This document shows positions 23,828 to 28,165 of a stretch of 28,165 nucleotides of DNA, piece by piece. The stretch covers positions 1 to 28,165 of IMG/VR virus record IMGVR_UViG_3300044610_000130; one strand, given 5' to 3'. Source of the stretch: a virus. Position numbers and translations under genes: made by a program. The notes under the pieces were generated by a model that was given only the letters and a program-made list of their open reading frames with translations, was not told the origin of the DNA and made no database searches. Each line of letters starts with the position of its first letter. The first letter of the stretch is position 1.

Positions 23828-24141
23828 CTTATACCAAATGGAGCCAAAGCCTGTTGAAAAATAGGGTGCATTGGTGATGATGTTTTTTGCTCATCTTGTG
23901 CATTCATAAATGAAGCCATTGCGGTTGCAGATGTATCATAGTTAGAAGTGGAGGTTTTCGCCTCCAACTTCTTTTTCTTGTCTAAAAACTTTGCCCAAAG
24001 TTTTAAGAGTGTTTTGTTGTCCTCTCCGAACTCTGCATCAAGTTTTCTAAGCTCGTCCATTGCATATTCAAGGTCTGCAATGTCTGTGCAGTTACTTACT
24101 TTCAAGTAAGGGTTGCTGGTGATTTTTTCTGTTAGTGTCAT
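23824..24141 (-). CDS. Unknown helical protein, first gene of the accessory cassette
   Basis: This 105-aa protein starts MTLTEKITSNPYLKVSNCTD. It is helical, with DLEYAMDELRKLDAEFGED and KLWAKFLDKKKKLEAK, followed by a S/T-rich flexible region and a short C-terminal segment (HPIFQQALAPFGIR). A promoter with an internal palindrome lies 23-54 bases upstream of the ATG, making this the first gene of its own transcript. The next gene overlaps by ATGA. No family recognised. Confidence 0.7.
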   Translation of the reverse strand: MTLTEKITSNPYLKVSNCTDIADLEYAMDELRKLDAEFGEDNKTLLKLWAKFLDKKKKLEAKTSTSNYDTSATAMASFMNAQDEQKTSSPMHPIFQQALAPFGIR

Positions 24142-24163
24142 TGTTTTATCGTTTTTGATAGTT

Positions 24164-24195
24164 CAAAGGTAATTCGTATATTTCATATACACAAA
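24164..24195 (-). promoter_or_regulatory. Bacteroidetes-type promoter with palindrome in the spacer
   Basis: On the minus strand TTTG (24195-24192) and TACCTTTG (24171-24164) are 20 bases apart, matching TTTG-N18-20-TAnnTTTG. The spacer contains a dyad at 24176-24190, arms GTATAT and ATATAC around a 3-base centre: an operator-like site between the two promoter boxes. The promoter reads into the 105-aa gene. Confidence 0.65.
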
Positions 24196-24202
24196 TTTAT
24201 TT

Positions 24203-25036
24203 TCAAAATTCTTTTAAAATATTTTGCGTCACCAAATACATATCTTCGAATGATCGGACGGTGTGGTATATCCCGCCACCGTCACGAACCCATTGCATGA
24301 AGTCCTGTTGGCTTTTGAGGTGCTTCTCATTCCGTTGCTTAGTTTCGATATAAACGGCCCGACCCTTGTACATCCCATGCAGGTCGGCAAAGCCCTTGTT
24401 TGTACTTGGGATGAAGCCAACACCGACCCGATACTTACCTTCTGATGATATGCGCTTCAGTACATTCCCGGTATAATACTGCCAAACCGCTTGGCATAAA
24501 GCATTAAAGTTATTTGTATTAAATGCCTTCTTTGATACGCCCGGTATTCGTTCCACCAATGTAGGTACCCCGTTTTCATCTGCTTTGTAAATATCCTGCC
24601 GTTTTTTGATGACTTTTTTAGTCATCAGCGGGAATGATTTCTTGAAGAATCCGTCCTTCATTTGTTGCTTTCTGCGCTCATTATAGAGGGCTTCGAATTC
24701 GGATTGGGTGATTAGGTTTATATCAGATTTGTACTGTTTTTTATCAGGTATTTCGCAATACTCTTTATATTGTTTTGTGTGCTCATATAAGGAGTCAATT
24801 TTAATCTTTTTATATATTTCAATCCATTCGCTTAAGTTAACAACAATGGTTTTAAATATCTCTATCCTATAACTTTGTGAATTATCATTTATTCCCTTTA
24901 GCATTCCAGATAACCACTTTTTTGGTTCACCTCCTGAAATTCTATAATCATCAAATAATTCCCGCAAATAAGGTACGACTGTTTCAATCGTGAATGACTC
25001 GTTTTTTAACAGCTCAATGGCTTTTTTTATACTCAT
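24203..25036 (-). CDS. VRR-NUC-type nuclease (PD-(D/E)XK)
   Basis: From the ATG at 25036 this gives 277 residues; the longer frame to 25135 uses TTG and would cover part of the repeat region. The last 65 residues are a VRR-NUC domain: GFADLHGMYKGRAVYIETK, with D218, E231 and K233 as the PD-(D/E)XK catalytic set, then KSQQDFMQWVRDGGGIYHTVR, containing the family's Q and the hydrophobic/GG motif. VRR-NUC nucleases act on branched or single-stranded DNA structures. The first 210 residues are helical and unrecognised. Location after the primase/helicase suggests recombination or Holliday junction processing during replication. Confidence 0.88.
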   Translation of the reverse strand: MSIKKAIELLKNESFTIETVVPYLRELFDDYRISGGEPKKWLSGMLKGINDNSQSYRIEIFKTIVVNLSEWIEIYKKIKIDSLYEHTKQYKEYCEIPDKKQYKSDINLITQSEFEALYNERRKQQMKDGFFKKSFPLMTKKVIKKRQDIYKADENGVPTLVERIPGVSKKAFNTNNFNALCQAVWQYYTGNVLKRISSEGKYRVGVGFIPSTNKGFADLHGMYKGRAVYIETKQRNEKHLKSQQDFMQWVRDGGGIYHTVRSFEDMYLVTQNILKEF

Positions 25037-25054
25037 ATTATGATTTTTTATAAC

Positions 25055-25306
25055 TTTACACTTTTTTGACAAATTTGACAAAAATTTGACAACAAGAATG
25101 CCCTGTTTATAGGCGTTTCGGGCGAAAAGTGTCAAATTTTGACAAATTTTACATTTTTTATTTTTTTGACATTTTTATTTACTCTTAATTATATATTTTC
25201 CAATTTGTAAACTTGACAAATCTTTTCTAACTTATTGATTTTCAACGCTTTACATATTATCGCATTTTACACTTTTGACAAATTTGACATTTTTACATTT
25301 TGTCAA
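25055..25306. repeat. AT-rich region with TTGACA repeats (candidate origin or operator array)
   Basis: The hexamer TTGACA occurs on the plus strand at 25066, 25075, 25086, 25139, 25166, 25213, 25275 and 25284, and inverted (TGTCAA) at 25130 and 25301. Spacings of 9 and 11 bases occur in three places. A longer block, TTACACTTTT...GACAAATTTGACA, is present almost unchanged at both ends (about 25057-25080 and 25268-25289). The region between 25037 and 25292 contains no gene. Iteron-like arrays in AT-rich DNA next to a primase gene are typical of origins; a regulatory cluster is the alternative. Confidence 0.6.
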
Positions 25307-27581
25307 GTTCTTTTTTCCAATTGTAAACCGTTTGTCGGCTTACCTCAAGTTGTGAGGCTACCGAGGCCGTTTTTATCTTCGGATTTTTGCGGTACATAGC
25401 TTCAAATATTTCAAACGGAGTTCGGCCTTGATTGCTTTTCGATACCTCTTTTATTTGGGCTTCATCCCGACTTGTTGACCTTATCTTTCGTGACATGGAC
25501 GTGAAGTACTCCGCTAACCTTTCAGCCCCTAAAACGGCTTGTTTTGACACCTCCCTGATATTTACATCCGTTTCAGTAACGGAGGCGTTCAGGAAGTGCA
25601 GCAGAAGCGAAAAACGTGGGATATAAGATTTCATCTTAGGTAACCCGCTTTTAGCGTATTCGTTTATCTCGTCGCTGTTCTGTTGATAGGTAATCTTATT
25701 AAATATCCGTATCCACTCCCGTTTTGCCTCCTGTGACCAATTACAAAGCATCGGGACCACTTCGCCTTCTAAGTCAAATTCTACCATCTTATCACGGACT
25801 GTTTCGTACATAGATACAACAGACTCCTCATACCATTGAACGGTTACGGGATCAATTTCATTTTCATTGTATTCATCTACCCGTAACTCCGGAAACGTGA
25901 GCAGCATCCTATCGACAAACCCGTTTTCTTTGTTTTCTTCGGTGTACATCGAAGCCAATACACCCGGCTGTATTCCACCCAGTACCGGGATAATGGGCAA
26001 ATCCACAAAAGCAGACTTAGCCATTTTTCGATTAAACGCCACCGACTTACCACTCCATGTACTTAACCAGAACTCCAAATCAGAACCCGCCCTATATTTG
26101 TTCATGTCCTTAAACCACCCGTTTAATTCATCCTTAAACACCCCAACCGATACCTTTGATTCACCATGTAATTCAACCAGCGCCTCCAAAGTGATGTCAT
26201 TTGCAATGAATTGGGATTTGGTAGGTTCTTTAGCCTCCTCTGTGTATTGCTTTTCATCTTTGGTTAGCTTGCTGTATTCCTCAAACTTTTTTAAGGCTTT
26301 GATATACCGCTTAACCTCCCGGCTGTTTTGTTTCAATAACGGGAATATAATACTATCTATACTTGGTGTCTTACCAATTCCCGCCTGACCGACTACTGAT
26401 ATCCAAACCGTTGCTATCTCACTCCATCCTGTCTTTACTTTAATTCGCATGCTATTACCCACAATAACCGATAACATCCAAAGCATTGAAGCGCCCATGT
26501 AGTCAAAGCTATGGTTAAGATACTTGTTGCATTGTATCATGTATTCCTGAATTGGTGCCGGAAATACATCCAACGGAAAAGCCACCTCGCTTATATCTTC
26601 GATTTCGGTTTTTAATTCAGGTACTTTTATCTCTTTAGTACGGCTCCCGAATCCGTCCTTGTATAGCTGTGATGCCGACCTTGAGAAATCCCCGTTATGG
26701 TGCTTGTATGCGTATGCGCTGAATGGGCTGATTAGTTTCTCATGTGGGTAAATGGTTCCGGTGCTGAACAGATACATACAGCCGGAATTCTTATAAACAT
26801 ATCCGCTATGCGGACTTGTTGCACCATGTCTGCGGATAATGTATTTGTCGCTCAGTTGCCTAACAATATCGAAATCAGGCCCAATGATGTCGAAGATATC
26901 GGTCTTATCATTGAAGTCCTGCCACGGGGTTACGTCTGATTTCTCATATTGTTTTATCGGGCGCTCGGTTTCAATCGGTCTGCTTTCATCAACGTAATTA
27001 AACGTGGCACAAATGTTCCATAGTATCTCTCTATCCTGTTTGGTGATTTCCTGCACATCATTATACCCCAATTGGCTTATTTGATTGTCGTATATGAAAA
27101 CATACCCACCTACACCTCTGGATTCAATAACGGCTTCGGTGTGGCCTTTGAGCTTTGCTATCTTGGTATTCCCCGCTACGAATTCACATCGGTATAGGAT
27201 ATGATAACCCTGATTACGGGTTTTGACCACAACAAACTTTCGGTCGAAGTCATCAATGTTATCTGTAAGGTATGCGTATAGCTCCTGCCAAAAGGCCTGC
27301 TGTTCAGGGAGTGAGTTAAACACCTTCAAGTCAACGTCTATGACCTCAAGGCCATTGAACCCGCATACAAGCCCGACTCCAACGGTCGCTTGCATTTCTT
27401 CGCCGTCTTTCTTAATGTAGCCGCCTGCGTATTGGTATTGTTTTTCAAACGCTGCTTTCTCAAGTGGTTTGTTTTGGCATGGCTTCCATGCATAGTTAGG
27501 GCGTTTATTTTCGCCAACCGTTATAAGGCTATACCCGCAGTCAAAAAGCCTATAACATCGGTCTAATGTTGGTTTATTCAT
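25293..27581 (-). CDS. Primase-polymerase/helicase fusion (AEP + DUF3987) with C-terminal HTH
   Basis: This 762-aa protein has an N-terminal archaeo-eukaryotic primase-polymerase domain: motif I LEVIDVDLKVF (D82/D84), motif II QGYHILYR (H127) and motif III AVIESRGVGG. A middle region (HGATSPHSGYVYK, LFSTGTIYPHEK) links to a DUF3987 P-loop helicase: Walker A VGQAGIGKTPSID (residues 398-409), Walker B-type VFKDELNGWF (481-490) and WLSTWSGKS. The last 40 residues carry a helix-turn-helix (KTASVASQLEVSRQTVYNWK). Primer synthesis and unwinding in one chain replace separate phage helicase and primase. No DNA polymerase gene is in the window. The stop lies at the edge of the TTGACA repeat region, which the HTH might bind. 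Confidence 0.9.
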   Translation of the reverse strand: MNKPTLDRCYRLFDCGYSLITVGENKRPNYAWKPCQNKPLEKAAFEKQYQYAGGYIKKDGEEMQATVGVGLVCGFNGLEVIDVDLKVFNSLPEQQAFWQELYAYLTDNIDDFDRKFVVVKTRNQGYHILYRCEFVAGNTKIAKLKGHTEAVIESRGVGGYVFIYDNQISQLGYNDVQEITKQDREILWNICATFNYVDESRPIETERPIKQYEKSDVTPWQDFNDKTDIFDIIGPDFDIVRQLSDKYIIRRHGATSPHSGYVYKNSGCMYLFSTGTIYPHEKLISPFSAYAYKHHNGDFSRSASQLYKDGFGSRTKEIKVPELKTEIEDISEVAFPLDVFPAPIQEYMIQCNKYLNHSFDYMGASMLWMLSVIVGNSMRIKVKTGWSEIATVWISVVGQAGIGKTPSIDSIIFPLLKQNSREVKRYIKALKKFEEYSKLTKDEKQYTEEAKEPTKSQFIANDITLEALVELHGESKVSVGVFKDELNGWFKDMNKYRAGSDLEFWLSTWSGKSVAFNRKMAKSAFVDLPIIPVLGGIQPGVLASMYTEENKENGFVDRMLLTFPELRVDEYNENEIDPVTVQWYEESVVSMYETVRDKMVEFDLEGEVVPMLCNWSQEAKREWIRIFNKITYQQNSDEINEYAKSGLPKMKSYIPRFSLLLHFLNASVTETDVNIREVSKQAVLGAERLAEYFTSMSRKIRSTSRDEAQIKEVSKSNQGRTPFEIFEAMYRKNPKIKTASVASQLEVSRQTVYNWKKELDKM

Positions 27582-27604
27582 TACTATAAAACTAAATGCC
27601 CGAC

Positions 27605-27652
27605 TTACATGGTGATGGGCTGTATGTCATACAGGTTCATGCAGTCGAGCAT
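27605..27652 (-). CDS. Possible 15-residue mini-ORF
   Basis: ATG at 27652 reads MLDCMNLYDIQPITM then stop, 24 bases before the primase start. The peptide echoes part of the 54-aa protein just upstream (RIDCKYKGRNLYDLTD), so it may be a leftover of a duplication or a leader peptide. Weak support. Confidence 0.25.
   Translation of the reverse strand: MLDCMNLYDIQPITM
27620..27634. promoter_or_regulatory. 15-bp palindrome upstream of the primase (operator candidate)
   Basis: CTGTATG and CATACAG form a perfect 7-bp inverted repeat around one T. It sits 39 bases before the primase ATG, inside a gap without a firm gene. A single half-site CATACAG recurs near 27819. Repressor binding is possible but only the symmetry is observed. 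Confidence 0.45.
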
Positions 27653-27705
27653 TCAGATTAAATGTCGTTTGGAATCATTCGCCATCACACGAATTAATTG
27701 AAGTG

Positions 27706-27870
27706 CTAAGATAGGAATTCTTCAGGAATATTATTCATCAAATGTTTTAATTCCTTTGGAACCAGAATTATCCTAAAGTGTCTGATATACCACATGACAA
27801 AGGCCGTATCTGTTAAGTCATACAGATTGCGCCCCTTGTACTTGCAGTCGATTCGTATAATGTGTTGCAT
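27706..27870 (-). CDS. Small unknown protein
   Basis: This 54-aa protein starts MQHIIRIDCKYKGRNLYD, with helix VMWYIRHFRIILVPKEL and a short C-terminal segment (NNIPEEFLS). The ATG overlaps the stop of the SSB-like gene (TAATG), so the two are coupled and it is probably a real replication-operon protein. It has no recognised domain; the mixed hydrophobic and basic helix could be a protein-protein interface. It was read directly from the strand. Confidence 0.7.
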   Translation of the reverse strand: MQHIIRIDCKYKGRNLYDLTDTAFVMWYIRHFRIILVPKELKHLMNNIPEEFLS

Positions 27871-28165
27871 TAGAATGGCAGGTCGTTTTCAATGGGTGCT
27901 TGTGCCGGCTGTTGTGCTGGTCGTTGCACTTGTTGCACTTGTTGCACTTGTTGCACTTGTTGCATCGGCTGCGTTTGCTGCTCACTTGCACCGCTTAATA
28001 TGTCAACCTTCCAAGCATCGAGTGAAGAAAAGTATTTAACCTCCCCACTTGGCGAAGTCCATGCCCGCCCCTTAAGGTTAAAGTGAACCCGCACCCGGTC
28101 ACCTGTTTTGATCTTGTCTGCCAATTCGGTTTTGGCGTTTGCAAGTTGGAACTCATGCAGGTTTG
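27870..28165 (-). CDS. DUF3127 SSB-like protein, N-terminus outside the window
   Basis: The frame is open to the right window edge, giving 97 residues of a longer protein; a TTG at 28124 is internal and not the true start. The visible part reads GDRVRVHFNLKGRAWTSPSG then KYFSSLDAWKVDIL, the C-terminal half of the DUF3127 OB-fold domain found in Bacteroidetes and their phages and considered SSB-like. A Q-rich linker (QQVQQVQQVQQVQ) follows, and the chain ends in IENDLPF, which resembles the acidic C-terminal tip DDDIPF by which SSB recruits partners. It probably coats single-stranded DNA during replication. It heads the early operon with the primase/helicase. Confidence 0.85.
   Translation of the reverse strand, partial: NLHEFQLANAKTELADKIKTGDRVRVHFNLKGRAWTSPSGEVKYFSSLDAWKVDILSGASEQQTQPMQQVQQVQQVQQVQRPAQQPAQAPIENDLPF
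27924..27959. repeat. Four 9-bp tandem repeats in the SSB-like linker
   Basis: TTGCACTTG is repeated four times perfectly, with a partial fifth copy after it. It encodes the QVQ-type linker of the DUF3127 protein, in frame. Copy number could change by slippage without breaking the gene. Confidence 0.8.

Noticed and set aside
25037-25135. N-terminal extension of the nuclease to a TTG at 25135
   Set aside because: It would translate part of the TTGACA repeat region; the ATG at 25036 starts a normal-looking protein.
25066-25289. TTGACA motifs as sigma70 -35 promoter boxes
   Set aside because: Bacteroidetes use TTTG/TAnnTTTG promoters, no matching -10 boxes are spaced at 17 bases, and all genes run on the other strand; the repetition suggests a binding array.
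25867-26388. 173-codon open frame on the plus strand
   Set aside because: Antisense to the conserved DUF3987 helicase part of the primase gene; no recognisable domain, S/N-rich composition.
27922-27965. Short tandem repeats as a CRISPR-like array
   Set aside because: The units are 9-bp contiguous repeats without spacers and lie in frame in a coding linker.

Overview
The window is a 28 kb segment of a tailed-phage (siphovirus-type) genome or prophage from a Bacteroidetes host. Three things point to that host. Genes have A-rich upstream regions rather than Shine-Dalgarno sites. At least two intergenic regions carry the Bacteroidetes promoter pattern TTTG-N18-20-TAnnTTTG. The protein families (DUF3127 SSB-like protein, DUF5681-type small terminase, SxGxWK and STDWxTFNxKQ fibre repeats, Bacteroidetes-style lipoprotein signals) are typical of Bacteroidetes phages. 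Every gene I accept is on the minus strand, so transcription runs from the right end (28165) to the left end (1).

Reading in the direction of transcription: (1) 28165-24203 is replication/recombination, with a DUF3127 SSB-like protein (cut by the window edge), a 54-aa protein, a large primase-polymerase/DUF3987 helicase with a C-terminal HTH, a 256-bp AT-rich gap full of TTGACA repeats (candidate origin or operator cluster), and a VRR-NUC-type nuclease. (2) 24195-23119 is a cassette of small unknown genes with its own promoter (palindrome in the spacer) and a terminator, resembling a moron. (3) 23115-20883 is packaging: small and large terminase, a tiny lipoprotein, an 83-aa protein, and a 58-aa Com-like zinc-ribbon protein. 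(4) 20830-16650 is the head: portal, S78-type prohead protease, HK97-fold capsid, a 59-aa protein and a head-tail connector. (5) 16650-9882 is tail shaft and assembly: tail completion protein, probable major tail protein, several small proteins including a lipoprotein, an overlapping-frame pair resembling tail-assembly chaperones, a one-TM protein and an 823-aa tape measure. (6) 9881-2012 is tail tip and fibres. (7) 2001-690 is lysis: two holin-like proteins, a small unknown and a GH19 endolysin, closed by a terminator. (8) 585-1 holds a mini HEXXH metallopeptidase and the N-terminus of an unidentified protein.

The most interesting feature is at the portal gene. Its TTG start codon is paired inside a hairpin followed by eight U residues, and the gene immediately upstream encodes a small zinc-ribbon protein resembling phage Mu Com. 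Com activates translation of mom by opening an inhibitory RNA hairpin over the mom start. This suggests a Com-like switch acting on head morphogenesis here; that is inference and testable. Other points worth a second look are the TTGACA repeat region beside the HTH-tailed primase, the promoter-operator-terminator cassette, the 198/211-aa gene without an obvious start codon, and two lipoproteins embedded in the structural operon.

Functions rest on motif recognition by eye; no database search was run. Several start codons were shifted from the longest open frame, and seven small genes (52-59 aa) plus two weaker mini-ORFs were found by reading the minus strand directly.
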